From Branchiostoma floridae (Eukaryota > Chordata > Leptocardii > Amphioxiformes > Branchiostomatidae): a stretch of 64,000 bases of DNA. Positions 25,428-47,867 of the stretch are shown here, in pieces. The notes beneath the pieces are model-generated. The model saw only the letters and a program-made list of their open reading frames with translations. It had not been told where the DNA came from and made no database searches. The stretch spans positions 13,329,434-13,393,433 of the forward strand of contig NC_049987.1 of assembly GCF_000003815.2 (NCBI RefSeq), written 5' to 3'. A program made the translations under genes and the position numbers. The stretch's first letter is position 1, and the number at the start of each line of letters is the position of its first letter.

Positions 25428-26540
25428 CTTAATAGTGCAACTTTGACAGTGAGACTCTGTCGGGAAACTGTTTGTAAATCCAAGTAGCAATTACAAGTTT
25501 CCCTATCCGGTTCTGATTACGAGTCTGGGTAGGTACAGATTAACAAGTCTTCACAGGCGGATTCAGCCCCAGAATAAGATCCAAACGACGATATGGTTCT
25601 TGAAATACTCCAATTTCCCAGCCGCATGTGCAGCAAAACGTGGAATATTATTTAAGTGGACCCAGGGCGATGGAACCCAGAACATCACACTCAAGCAATA
25701 CCCACTGTTTGGCTAAGAATGGGGAAGTATGAGTCATCTGACTATACAGAAAAGGTGTTGTCTTGCTTCAACTGGCATCAATGGCCTGAACAGGAACACT
25801 CTTTGATTGTATCGGCGCTGTTCCGCTTTCGGCAGTTCACAAAGCAGAAGCATTCTTCTGTTGACTAGTTTCTACACACGTACATGTACACGTCAGAAGT
25901 TCGAGACTGTTTTCTTGTGAATGACCACAGAAGTTATGAATGGATTTTGAAGGTTTATATTTTGTTGTCTGGCCATGTGTTCAACAAGAGAAGGCGCTAT
26001 GGAATTCAGGAAAGATCTAGACTCAGCTCCACGCTAAGTAATTATTACACTGGTGACGTCACTTTTACAACTGCCCAGCACGTTTGATCCCTACAACTAC
26101 AGCCATGCCTACCTCACTAGTTTCACTTCTACAAGTACATTCGGTCTAACACTTCTATTCCTCTTTTAGCTTTTTTGTCATGTGGACCATCGGTGGAGGG
26201 TAATGCAATTTCCCTTTTTTTAAAAATGTAAATCTAGCGAAAGTCAGTGAACGCCAGCAAACTTAGGTTTGAAAAAAAATGAAATTTGAAAAAATTATCG
26301 AGATTCCATACAGCAATGATTTATTCAGTTCCCCCCAAATTACATGCATTATGAGGTATAGCTCCAACTGTAAAGAGCAGTGCAATGAGAAAATACTGAA
26401 TTCTATACAGTCTATGGAAACCTTACGTATACGACCTGCCATTTGTAAATAATGGTGAAATGTACCGGTGAATTGCAAATATACTGGGGAAGAAAAATTC
26501 CCGAACACAGTTCATACAACGTTTTCTTTCCGACATCATA
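25428..26540. other. Intergenic stretch between TLR halves
   Basis: About 1.1 kb without a supportable gene. If the two TLR fragments are tandem copies, this is the upstream region of one and the 3' flank of the other. Confidence 0.5.
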
Positions 26541-27543
26541 TCATATCCTTAACAACGGTACGAGTTCGTGGTTTTCGTCGTCTATCATGCCAAGGTCTCC
26601 GACCTGTTCATTGTTCACGGGTTTCCCCAAGGCGGCTCGCAGACGTCTCCAGAACAGCGGCCTGCCCCGTGCGTCCCCCGGCCACTCCAGGTACGTGTCC
26701 CGGTCCATCACGGCCTCCAAGTGTTTGTACTTCTTCAGCAGCGGTCGCGGAATCTTCTCCAAGAAGACGAGGATCAGCCGACAACTGCCGCCCTTGCCAA
26801 ACAAGTTGTCCGGAGTCTGAGCCAGCTGCAGCTCGAACTCACACCAGCCGCTCCGCAGGAAGCTCCTGGTCAACACGCAGATGGTTTTCCGGCTGGTTTC
26901 GATTGCTTTGACGATGTTGTTTACAATGGGGGCACCGGGTAGGAAGTTTCTCTGGTGGATACAGAGTTTGTATCTGGGTTGGTCTTGGACATCTTCTAAG
27001 TTGTGGCAGAGTTCGTGCACCACCCACCTAATGTCCTCGCTGTTATGTGCTACGAAGGCATCGTACACAAACCTCCGGCCTCTCATTGGTTCTTCATCGT
27101 CCTCATTTCTACGTCTTAGCAAGAACATTAGGTACTTAATCTTCCAATGGTAATAGCTAATAAAGAACACAGCAAACATGTAGAACAGAATGGCTGAAGA
27201 GGATAGTGCACAGGCTAGTGGCAGGTTAGGCTGAAATTCGTTATCTGAAGGCGACGTACAGTTGATGTAAAAGTTTGCTAATATCGTATCCGCGTATTCT
27301 GGGGGTCCAGTACACTTGTACAAATCGCGATTATTGGAATATACTATATCGGGGTTATTCCTCGCCCACTCCACAAACCAGAGAAGCTTACAATCACAGT
27401 AGAACGGGTTCTGTTCAAACTGAATTTGAGAAGCTTGCCGAACGACACGACCAAAAGTCTCCTCTTCGAAGACGGTGATTTTATTTTTAACCAATCCAAA
27501 TGATTTCAAGTTAGGCAGACCGTCAAACGTGTGCTTATCTACT
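26541..27543 (-). CDS. Toll-like receptor, C-terminal half with TIR domain (partial)
   Basis: The minus-strand frame from the gap edge at 27543 to TGA at 26541 gives about 333 residues. In order: the last LRRs (LPNLKSFGLVKNKITVFEE), a single C-terminal cap (FYCDCKLLWFVEWARNN...YKCTGPP...INC), a transmembrane helix (PLACALSSSAILFYMFAVFF) and an intracellular TIR domain. TIR box 1 is FVYDAFVAHN, box 2 is LCIHQRNFLPGAPIVNNI, and box 3 ends PLFWRRLRAALG. A single LRRCT suggests a vertebrate-type TLR. It would signal through TIR adaptors at the membrane. Box 2 has Asn where RDxxPG usually has Asp. The 5' part is missing into the gap at 27544. Confidence 0.92.
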
Positions 27544-27643
27544 NNNNNNNNNNNNNNNNNNNNNNNNNNNNNNNNNNNNNNNNNNNNNNNNNNNNNNNNN
27601 NNNNNNNNNNNNNNNNNNNNNNNNNNNNNNNNNNNNNNNNNNN
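27544..27643. other. Assembly gap, 100 N
   Basis: Exactly 100 N between the TLR C-terminal fragment and the satellite array. Confidence 0.95.
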
Positions 27644-28990
27644 ATTAAAAAACGGATTGCAGTGTCCAACTCCCCACAAAGAGACCTTTCCAATGAAACC
27701 ATAGTTTGCCTATTTCGGACACTTTTGAAAAATCCACATTTTTGGTTACTGTTATCGGTGCTTAGCTATAAACGCGAATAACTCGCCAACAACAAGAGCT
27801 ATCAGAAAACCGATTGCATTGTTCAACTCCCCACAAAGAGACCTTTCCAATGATACCATAGTTTGCCTATTTCGGACACTTTTGAAAAATCCACATTTTT
27901 GGTCGCGGTTAGGGGGACTTAGCTATAAACGCAAATAACTCGCCAAAAANNNNNNNNNNNNNNNNNNNNNNNNNNNNNNNNNNNNNNNNNNNNNNNNNNN
28001 NNNNNNNNNNNNNNNNNNNNNNNNNNNNNNNNNNNNNNNNNNNNNNNNNNNNNNNNNNNNNNNNNNNNNNNNNNNNTAGCTATAAACGCGAATAACTCGC
28101 CTACAACAAGAGCTATCCGAAAACGGATTGCAGTGTTCAACTCCCCACAAAGAGACCTTTCCAATGATACCATAGTTTGCCTATTTCGGACACTTCTGAA
28201 AAATCCACATTTTTGGTTACTGTTATCGGTGCTTAGCTATAAATGCGAATAACTCGCCAACAACAAGAGCTATTAAAAAACGGATTGCAGTGTTCAACTC
28301 CCCACAAAGAAACCTTTCCAATGATACCATAGTTTGCCTATTTCGGACAGTTTTGAAAAATCAACATTTTTGGTCGCGGTTAGGGGGACTTAGCTATAAA
28401 CGCGAATAACTCGCCAAAAACAAGAGCTATTAAAAAACTGATTGCAGTGCTCAACTCCCCACAAAGAGACCTTTCCAATGATACCATAGTTTGCCTATTT
28501 CGGACACTTTTGAAAAATCCCCATTTTTGGTCGCGGTTACAGGGACTTAGCTTTAAACACGAATAACTCGCCAACAACAAGAGCTTTCCGAAAATGGATT
28601 GCAGTGTTCAACTCCTCACCAAGAGACCTTTCCAATGATACCATAGTTTGCCTATTTCTGACACTTCTCAAAAATGCATATTTTAGGTTACTGTTATCGG
28701 TGCTTAACTTTAAACGCGAATAATTCGCCAACAACAAGAGCTATCCGAAAACGGATTGCAGTGTTCAACTCCCCACCAAGAGACCTTTCCAATGATACCA
28801 TAGTTTGCCTATTCTGACACTTTTGAAAAATCCACATTTTTTGGTCATGGTTACAGGGACTTCGCTTTAAACGCGAATAACTCGCCACAACAAGAGCTAT
28901 CCGAAAACGGATTGCAGTGTACAACTCCCCACCAAGGGACCTTTGCAATGATCCCTTAATTTGCCTATTCCTGACACTTTTCAAAAATGT
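27644..28990. repeat. 157-bp satellite array
   Basis: Anchors of the form AACGGATTGCAGTGTTCAAC fall at 27651, 27808, 28122, 28279, 28436, 28593, 28750 and 28906, a period of 157 bp with one 156-bp unit. About 8.6 units are present. Units fall into two classes: TTACTGTTATCGGTGCTTAG versus TCGCGGTTAGGGGGACTTAG (or TTACAGGGACTT) before the shared core TATAAACGCGAATAACTCGC. Minus-strand frames inside units (MVSLERSLCGEL...) are broken at unit ends because 157 is not a multiple of three, so they are not taken as genes. Confidence 0.95.
27950..28076. other. Gap of 127 N inside the satellite
   Basis: The N run is not the 100-N placeholder. Flanking units stay in register across it (27808 to 28122 is exactly two periods), so its length is probably right and it may mask ambiguous bases rather than an unknown gap. 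Confidence 0.8.
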
Positions 28991-29812
28991 TCACACGATC
29001 TCAAAATCGACCTATCATCGTACCTTACAGTTAAGTTCATGCCCTGCCGGTGTTCACAGGAAAGAGTTTGCTTGCGGTGCAAGTTTATTGGTCGCACTAC
29101 TCTTTAAATCTGCCTCATTGACTTCGTGGGTCGCGGATACATACTGTGTTCTGCGGTCTCGCGCCTGGGGTCTCGCTTCGGAGTTTTTCTCTTAATTTTG
29201 GTCGATTTGATCAATGATTTGTCTTTCGAAAAGTTCTAGTGCTTCCCAAACCCTTCGATTTCCGGATAATTTCATGTTTACGATTGAAAGGGGTCTCTGA
29301 CCGACAACCTCATTCTCTGTGGAAATCGTTTTTTTTTTTGGTAAGAAAAATCAATTAAATCGGATTTTCATCCCAAAACTGCGAGTCTTTGGCCATCATT
29401 TACAGGCCGCTACACGAAAAAAAATTCCCAGGCTGGTATAATAACTAATAATAGCAATGATGGTCAACATTTTGCACGAGCAGCAAAATGGAAGAAAATC
29501 GCCGACCTCCGATGGCGCTTAAGCTAACACAACACACATAGCTCCCACGATGTGTGTGATCAGACGATGGAACCGCATTACCGCTGTTTCGCACGTTATG
29601 TAATCCTCCAAGACTTAGGGCAAAAGTAAAACTGACGAGTTGTTGCGCAGAGAACTCCTTTTCGCTGATAATGCAGCACTCACGGTGCACCATTCGTGTC
29701 AAGAAGACGGACGTAATGAAGAAAGGTTTACTAACCTGGGATCAGTTGCGACTATTGCTGGCTCCAATCTCTGGACGAGGAAATGAATGAGATTGACCTC
29801 GATGGCTGATGA
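28991..29812. other. Non-coding spacer
   Basis: No gene, splice-competent exon or recognisable element seen. Confidence 0.45.
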
Positions 29813-29941
29813 TAATCTCCAAGCAGATTTTGCGTGGCATAAGACAGTATCATAAGCTGGCCAGTTTACTCCTCTGCCGGCTAAACTCCTTCCCCAGCTT
29901 ATGATATTGTCTTATACCACGCAAGATCTGCTTGGAGATTA
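29813..29941. mobile_element. Long-hairpin element
   Basis: Near-perfect inverted arms of 48 bp (29813-29860 and 29894-29941) begin TAATCTCCAAGCAGATTTTG and end AAGATCTGCTTGGAGATTA, with a 33-bp loop. It is a foldback or MITE-like element without coding capacity. Confidence 0.75.
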
Positions 29942-30220
29942 GGCTGATGAGAGTGGCTGCTACTTCACGACGCTCTCCCCTTTAGCTGACAATTTCACCA
30001 CTCCTGTGTCAGTCTGCAGCTCATGACGTCCTGCCACTGTGTATGAATGGGTCGATGTAAGTAAATGTGCTGAGGAGCCCTGCATAAAACTACTATTCGT
30101 CTCTTTAGTTGTCTTTATGTTATTGTTAACGTTGACCTGGTGGAGAGAGAAGCGGCCAAGTGACGACAACATGACGGCTACTGTTTCATCAGAAAGCATC
30201 AGCACTGAATTCACAGTCCT

Positions 30221-30480
30221 CACAACTCAGTCACAACTCACAACCCTCACAACTCACAGCCCCCACAACTCACATCCCTCACAACTCGCAGCCCCCACAA
30301 CTCACAGCCCCCACAACTCACATCCCTCACAACTCGCAGCCCCCACAACTCACAGCCCCACAACTCACATCCCTCACAACTCGCAGCCCCCACAACTCAC
30401 ATCCCTCACAACCCACAGCCCCCACAACTCAGCCCTCACAACTCACGGCTCTTACAACTCACAGTCCTCACAACTCAAAC
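30221..30480. repeat. CACAACTCACAGCCC-type minisatellite
   Basis: Units of about 15-16 bp (CACAACTCACAGCCCC, CACAACTCACATCCCT, CACAACTCGCAGCCCC) repeat for about 260 bp, with a higher-order pattern of about 46 bp. An open plus-strand frame (30039-30569) runs through it; see findings. Confidence 0.9.
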
Positions 30481-31019
30481 CACTAAAAACTTCAGTGATT
30501 TGTCTAAAAGCGTCAGTGCGTTTAAATTTTACATTTTTTTATCCAATAGATATTAATTCTAGGCAGTAAAACATGCATGCTACTTCACATTGTACGATAA
30601 GGTACCCACTAGAATAGAGTACACAAAAAAGCATCCAGTATTGTGCTTAACTCCTCAAGTACTCTTTATTTAAATAAAGTTATCTCAGGCTATGGCTGAA
30701 AACAACGAGTCTGACATGGCCTGACAAAATTTTGGTTCCAAAACCAATGTTAAATACTTGCTTTGTTATGTATTGTTTGATATCTAGTGAGCAATTGACC
30801 ATCTTGGCCTGGTGTGCACATCGCCCCTCATTTATGCCGAAAATATTCACGATGAAGTGTCTATACGTAAACTTCGATAAGGAAATGCATGGGTAGGGTC
30901 TGCATTTGTTAAGTGCACGTGAGTTATCCAAACACATCTAGCGTAATTCACCACAACTTAAATTCTGCATAAATATTGCTTATTATTAATTCATTGATAA
31001 GATTTTTTGTTTGTCCCTG

Positions 31020-32160
31020 GCTCTTAACTTTAAACTTGATATAATTGCTATCACTGAGACCGGTTAAACAGTATAATTTCTTCTAACAATCTCACAGGTT
31101 AGGGTTTCCAATCTCCCAACAGGCACGGCGGTGGATACAACTTGGATCATCTAAGGTACTATTGCTCTCTGTGTATTACAGGGCACCCAACTAATATGCC
31201 TCTTTTGTTGATAAGTTTATGAATAAGGCATTTCATAGAGATCAGGGTGCATGTGCGGCAACAGGAATTCTAAGTAATATGTCATAGATAAACGCCATGG
31301 CAAAACCCGTCTGGACATTATTATGCAAATCGAAACAGTGGTCGAGAGAAGGAAGTTTTCTTTTTCGAGGACTTTACCTTTGACATTTTGATTTTCTGTC
31401 GCCGCACATGTGTCCTGATCTCTGTGTGAGAGTTCATTCTTAATTCATCCGACTCTGTCCAGATAGCAAGGCCAAGAGCGTCCCGCCAAGTGACTGTCAT
31501 TCTGGGCGATTTTAATTGAGTTTTATTGCAATTCTTGCCCGAGGGCTAATTGCATGGGACAAAAAATGACATACAAAAAATGGTAAACAGTATAATAAGC
31601 GACTACTCTGGTCTAACTTGAACTAGTTTAAGTTAATAATGCAAAGCACAAGCATTGGTGGAATCGTGACTGTACCTCACCCGTTGGTGCCAAATTGTAC
31701 CAGTCATGAAATTCTTGAACCTCGCCCTAATCCTCAATCTCTCCCGAAGCCCCTCCTTCCTTGACCAACTCTTTATTGATGCCACCAATCATATGTTACT
31801 AAGATTCTGTATCTGTCCAAGCCCCCCCCCCCCCAACACACACACACACATACACACACACGTTTGATACCACCACTGTTCCATAGTTTAATCCCTGTCT
31901 GTACATATGCCCACCCTTACTATGTGGCTATTCTAAACCTAACTAACGATATTGTGTTCCTAATCTGCAGCTGAATGGAATGATATCTATTTTCTTCAGT
32001 CCGTTGACGCATCCGCACTCAAACAATCCGATCTCATCTCTGCGCCCTCGAGACAAATTTCACCAGAGAAAGCAAGACTTCCAATACAGATGCAAATTAG
32101 GCTGCATACCAAAAGGTGTGCAACAATCTCTCTAACCTTCTCTTTCAAAATAATCCTATT
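31020..32160 (+). pseudogene. Degenerate non-LTR retrotransposon (endonuclease region)
   Basis: Plus-strand frames contain scattered motifs of an apurinic-type endonuclease domain in the right order: LDIIAITET (about 31035), HGGGYNL (about 31125), LLLSVYYRAPN (about 31160) and VILGDFN (about 31495). They are split by stops and frameshifts. Later sequence (WNDIYFLQSVD, about 31978) fits the region between endonuclease and RT. It is a dead element, probably CR1/Jockey-like. The 3' limit is uncertain. Confidence 0.6.
31822..31862. repeat. Poly-C / (CA)n simple repeat
   Basis: Thirteen C followed by CA repeats with one TA interruption. Confidence 0.9.
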
Positions 32161-33618
32161 TTAACATATCAACTCTCATAGCAACTCATCTACTGCCATG
32201 AAAAAAATGGTGGCATGTCGTTGGGTTTTGTCGACCCAAAGTCATAACCTCCATTCCCCCTCTTTCATGTCTTAAAGTGGGATGTTTCTTTGTTTATTTG
32301 CGAGTCTGTCCGTGGAAGTTAATTACGTTGCCCTGCCTGGGTTTGTTAAATTGAAAGCAACAACACACGTAAATCTTCTTCTTATGTATCTCTTGGCGTT
32401 TACCCAAGCTTTATTTTGTTTGAATATATCGCCTACCTGTTGATTGTTGAGTTGAACGGCGAGCTGATCGACGCTGATGTCCCTTCTCGTCCTGCACTAG
32501 GTACTGTCTGCCGCGCGTCCCAAATATCTGGACAGGCCGTTGGTTAACAGCTTTTCCCACCTGTTCACTCGGAATTGACTTTCAAGCCCGCCGTAAAACT
32601 GTTTTGCTGAGAAATGTGTACAACAAAGGTAGGAAGAGGCACCTACACTACAGTCCACTGCGCTCTTCGGCGCTGGGCGCCTGAACTGGCCCCATACAAC
32701 ACCGCGGAGTTTGGGGGAATTCATGCTAACAACACAACAAAAAAATAAAACCTAACTAGAAATATTACCACATTACAAAGCCACTCAGCGTTTGACCGTG
32801 ACGAAAAAAATACATCACGGTGGAGACAATAAGGAAGGTTAGGAAGGGAAAGTTGACGCTGTGACCGAAATGTCGTTTGCAAAGGTGTTCAAAAATCAAT
32901 GTTTTCCCGCGGTGTCAGGAATGCTCTGTACAACGTCACTTCCGGTACACCTGCACCAAATGTGAGACCAAGGTGCAGTTTTTTTAAATTTGCAAAATGA
33001 AAATAGGGAGCGCTTTGGCAAATTAAGCTTTATTTATTTCCTGATTCCGTGTTACACATAGTTAACCCCATTTATTCTTCAAATGTCGTAACGTTAAAGG
33101 TCGTCAATACGAGCGATCGCTGTTGTTGTTTATATCCGGGGTATTGGACGGTTGTTGCCTACCAGGACGTCAGTAGATTGGATCAAAAATTGATATTCAA
33201 ATTAGCGGCTCAAATTACTGGTTAATATGTAAATCAGTCTTTTGCCAAACACCTGCTTTTTGCCTACCACTGCGTCACCGTGACATCATCGCGATCGCTT
33301 GTATACGTCAAAGTCTCCAGTAATGTTAAGCCGACGTCATCTGATACCAGATGGTGATAATTAGTACATCCTGAATTTTATCTGAATGGATGACAAGTGT
33401 GTCACTGTCACAAAATTGTTTATTTCTGTGTACTGCATTTGGTATTTTCGTGAGAATCTGCAGTTCATACTAAAACCGATAGATGGCACTTGTCCCATGG
33501 TGCTTCAGCCAAAATGGCCGTCAATGGCGCTGAATAGTCAGATCTCAGGAGAAAAACAACCTATTTCTCCCAACTCGTCCCGCTTTCCAGAACAATTCAG
33601 CTCCGGCGACGACGTGGG
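32161..33618. other. Spacer and TMEM39A promoter side
   Basis: No gene is supported. A plus-strand frame at 33386-33658 overlaps the true TMEM39A start in another frame and is a shadow. The 600 bp before 33619 probably contains the promoter and 5' UTR. Confidence 0.4.
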
Positions 33619-43584
<9,966 letters not shown>

Positions 43585-46500
43585 TACAAAAGTAACAATT
43601 AATGCAGACTGAAAAGCTGCCAAAATAGGCTATAGTTGTATGTTTAACCTCTTAACATTGATGTACCCTGCTATATATATTGTGTTGTTTTGGTTTATAC
43701 AAAGTGGATTTATATCATATTTTGTTGGTGAAAAAAGGTTTGAGAAATCCAACACAACATTGCAGTATGAGGCATTGATTTAATTGCTATATTTAGTATG
43801 GAAATCTGCTTGTGTTTTGCAATATTCACAGGAAATGTCATTGACTATTTGCAGGTTAAATCTTGCTACATGTAATCATTGACATTAGGTTCACACATTA
43901 CATGTGTATGTGTGTCCCCAGCTGCAGGACACACTTCAAGAAATTTATATACCACATATTATTAACCATAATGCAAATTTGAAAGCAGATTTCCATATTA
44001 GTTATAGGTTGACGCTAAGTTTCTATAATGCAAAATGTTGTTGGATTATCTCAAACATCCTGATATGTTGGTCTAGTGTGAGACTGTAATCTTTCACAAG
44101 ACAGATGTTATACATCTACATTTACTCTTATGATGTCCAACAAGTGAATGGCCATAGAAAACGAGTCTGCCTACTTTCAAGACCCGATATCTTAAAGGTA
44201 CCAATATTTACAAGAATACTTCAAGAATGATGCCATTAGATGTGCGATACACACACTAAATATTTCAGGTAACGTTAGTATTTCAGGAGAGCTAAAAGGG
44301 AGTATAATATTCAAATCATTTACTAGGGATTGTCTTTACATTTCAAATGTTGAACAGTAGCCATATCAATAATGGTGCTATCACAATGCATCGCAACCCC
44401 ATAATCCTTAACACTTAAACTCACCTGTGGAACTGCATTTGTAAGCTGCAATGAACATTTGGTGCTATACTGTACCCACCAGTCATTAATTTGTTGACAT
44501 CCAATATTTATTTTCCTCCTAAAACACACTAGCCATACATGCATGAAAATGTGAGAAATTTTTCATAACCTTCATTTATCATTTTGATCCAGTGCATTCT
44601 CACCTGTTATACTCTTAAGATATATACATGTAACGTTATATATCTATTAAGTATATATATATTCTCATATCTTTGCTAGATGAGAGAGGTATAGAATGTG
44701 GTATTGCACTGATGCTATCTGTACTTTCAGGTGACTTTTGACATTAATCTACAGACCAATTATGATATTCCATTAGGAAGTTTACACCTCAACTGGATAT
44801 AAACTTTGCTCTTCATCCTCTTTAGCCTTCTCCCTAACCCCATAAGCAGTAGGAAATTTGTATCCGAACGACTTCTTCAATGTGCTAAAGGTTAGGTCAT
44901 GCTGTTTCCCTCACCATTTCCCAACACTTATCACTAATGGCCAGTGCTCCCATTGAAAGAAAAGACCTTGCGGCTTCCAACTCAGGCAGTGCTTGGGTAT
45001 TGATCAAGAATGGTAGGTCAGGAAGGTTGCAGTTGAGCCTCTATGTTGAACTTGATTATACAATACTTGATTCGTAGTGCGTTCGTAATAGAGGCCACTG
45101 GGGTTAACTAATGGACCTGTTGCACTAGGAATTACCTCAAAAGATATCCTTCATCAATAGTGGAATGTTAAAAGGTGGTGTGATGGGATGACAAGTATGT
45201 GCAACGTTCATGTACTGTTACGCTGGGTTTCCATTTTGATTTGTAAGCCTGAGAGGAAATGAGGGTAAAGATCAGTGAAGGTAGTTCATTGAGGAAGGTC
45301 AGAAGTCAGATTTCCTTTTTGCAGTCCTGGTACTTGACTAGGTGTTAGTCTCTTTGTGAAAGGGATAAGGCAGATGATTTTGAAAGTAGCTGTAACATGT
45401 CAAACTTGATTTTTGTTTGAGTCATGTTCAAGATTGTACACCTTTGTTGAAGAAGGACACAACTGTTAGCCATCTTACAAGAGCAACTATCACACTAACT
45501 TGCCAATAGTTAGATGTAGGTTGCAACTTTTGGGGTCAAAGCAATGATGCTTTTTTTGCACAGAAAGTAAAAATCCAATTTTTGTGGAAAACATTTAGGC
45601 TCACATACATACAATACATACAAAATAGAAAAACGTGATACAGTTAAAAGAATCAAGTCATGTGTAATAGCTACTTTACAGACCCGCTCCGTCCCTTTAA
45701 CCTCCGTCATGCTAAGGTGGCCTTACAGTGCCACATTTGTATTTGGTATAGAGATTGCCATTTGCCATATGGAGGTTAAAGGCCTTACTCCACTTGGCAT
45801 GTCCAAATGTATGGTATGAAGAAAACATGCTCAGGGGTGAACAAATTGCATGCTGTTCACAGTTCTAGGATGAACTCCTTTGTGAGAGTCAGCAAGATCT
45901 TTGACCTTTCTGTACATTCAAAACAGGAGACAATTGCTGACAAGTCTACTGTACAAGTTGCACCACTATAGCTACATGCCAGATGATACTTTTGGCAAAT
46001 CTCCCAGAAATTGGTTCTCTTCTGCACCTGTTTTCAAAATTCGCTGTGAGGCATCTATGTATGCTTCATTAGCAGCAAGTCATGCAAACTTGGATCTGAT
46101 GAAAGTTGCATGGATGTTAAACACTGGGGATGCTGCTTGGTCATTAACTAGGGTTTATAGACGCTGTCTAGGCAATGAAGTACATAATCAGTGGAAGGCA
46201 ACTTGCTTTGATTAGTTTAATGGGTCCATTCAACAGACCAACAAATGCCCTATCTCTCTTGAAAACTCACTAAGCATAGGAGCTGTGAGATTTAGTATGG
46301 TCTATTGGGCACCAAATGTATTTTGCACAAAAAGTTGGAAGATGGAAGTTCATTTGTTTTACTTTGTGCCACACGAAAACTATGAACAGTGAAATACAGA
46401 TAGACGGCAATTATGTTTGTGGTGAGGTGATGTACTTTTACAATCAGTGAATGTTTTGTGTCAAATATATCTATGTTATGGCAAACCTGGATCTCAAATG

Positions 46501-47867
46501 ATAGATATGTATATCTCCTACATGGGGGTGAGGTTTTACGGACATCTTTTCAAAGGCGTACACGAAGTAATAGATATACAGTAATTTCTACTGCCCCAAT
46601 GGTAAGATTCCAAGTATGGAAGCTGTTACTCAGAGGGTCTTGCTTCACATTTAGACATTTGTATTGGCTTTTAAGGCCTGTCGCAGTAATCTATATCCAT
46701 TGTGATGTCATATTGGTCACCTGATGTATAGGCACTGTTTTGTGGCATGGTGCCATATAGCCACTATCGATGGTCTTGTGATGAGAAAGCTCCACTGAAG
46801 CACCATACAGAAAACCCACCACACCTATTAGCTTACATATACTGTATGATAGTGCTTGGGTTTGGGAACCTTTAGTTTGTCTCTAACATATAACAACAGG
46901 TGGACTAGTTTCGGATTCATGTGGAAGTATAGGCCATACTGTATTGCTAAGAGGAAAGAAGTTTGCTGGACAAATATACTTAACAAGATCACCTGTATTA
47001 TAACTATGATATCTTTATTAACGACCAATAAACTATTCCTGTACACATTGTCTTGTTACTCTTATACTGTTACAGATATGTTTTCCAGCAATACAAAATG
47101 TAAGTCAAAGTTTTTGCATCTCGGGCAAGAAATGAAGAAACAAGAACATAGTCAAATATACAAAAATCCATTCCTAAAGCTTATTTTTGGTTTCTCGTAC
47201 AAAATTGTCCTCACTATACACATAGATCATTATGTTCATAATTTGATTAGAACACCATTGGTATACATAAACGCATGAACTGTAGGATACAACATACAAC
47301 AATCATGACTTTTAGATTGAACATTTACAAGAATAACACTCTTACAAACATTTTCCAATTCAACACAACATCATAGAGGATTATATTAATTATCCATTAT
47401 CTAGATATTAAGAGATTTACTGGATATGTCTTGAGTACATTTGCATTCATATAATGAAGAAAAAATTAATCCACAAGATTAAGCAATAGCATGTTGAGGG
47501 TGACATTATCAGAATTCATCCTTGAAACTTGGTTACCCTAAACTATGGTATTTTTCCCTGCAGAAGTCAAGTCATCTTTGACATTTCATAAAGAAATATA
47601 TACTATTACCCGTTTTAGTAATTGTAGTAGACTTGTACCCGAAATTTAACATGGAGTCCAACAATACTACTACTCTACGTAGTGTTTGGTCATAGAATCA
47701 ACGGTAAAACACTTTTAAATTGTGTACCTTTATCCAACAGTGATAATGTTTTGTCGTATTATCAGGAATTCTTTCATTTTTCAACGGAAAATCCGTGTTG
47801 CAGAAATGTAATTCTTTAACTTTTCAAAGGAAAAATTCGTGTTGCAAAAATTCAATTATTTCTTTTT
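43585..47867. other. TMEM39A 3' UTR and intergenic spacer
   Basis: The first part is probably TMEM39A 3' UTR. No further gene is supported; small frames such as 45901-46215 have no family resemblance or splice logic. Confidence 0.5.

Noticed and set aside
24247-27543. A single intact TLR gene
   Set aside because: Strand and order of the halves are incompatible with one transcript as assembled.
27919-28984. Repeated minus-strand frames MVSLERSLCGEL... in the satellite
   Set aside because: Period 157 is not a multiple of three, so frames break at every unit. Similar peptides simply reflect the repeat.
45901-46215. 104-codon plus-strand frame
   Set aside because: Mixed composition, no family motif, no conserved splice sites.
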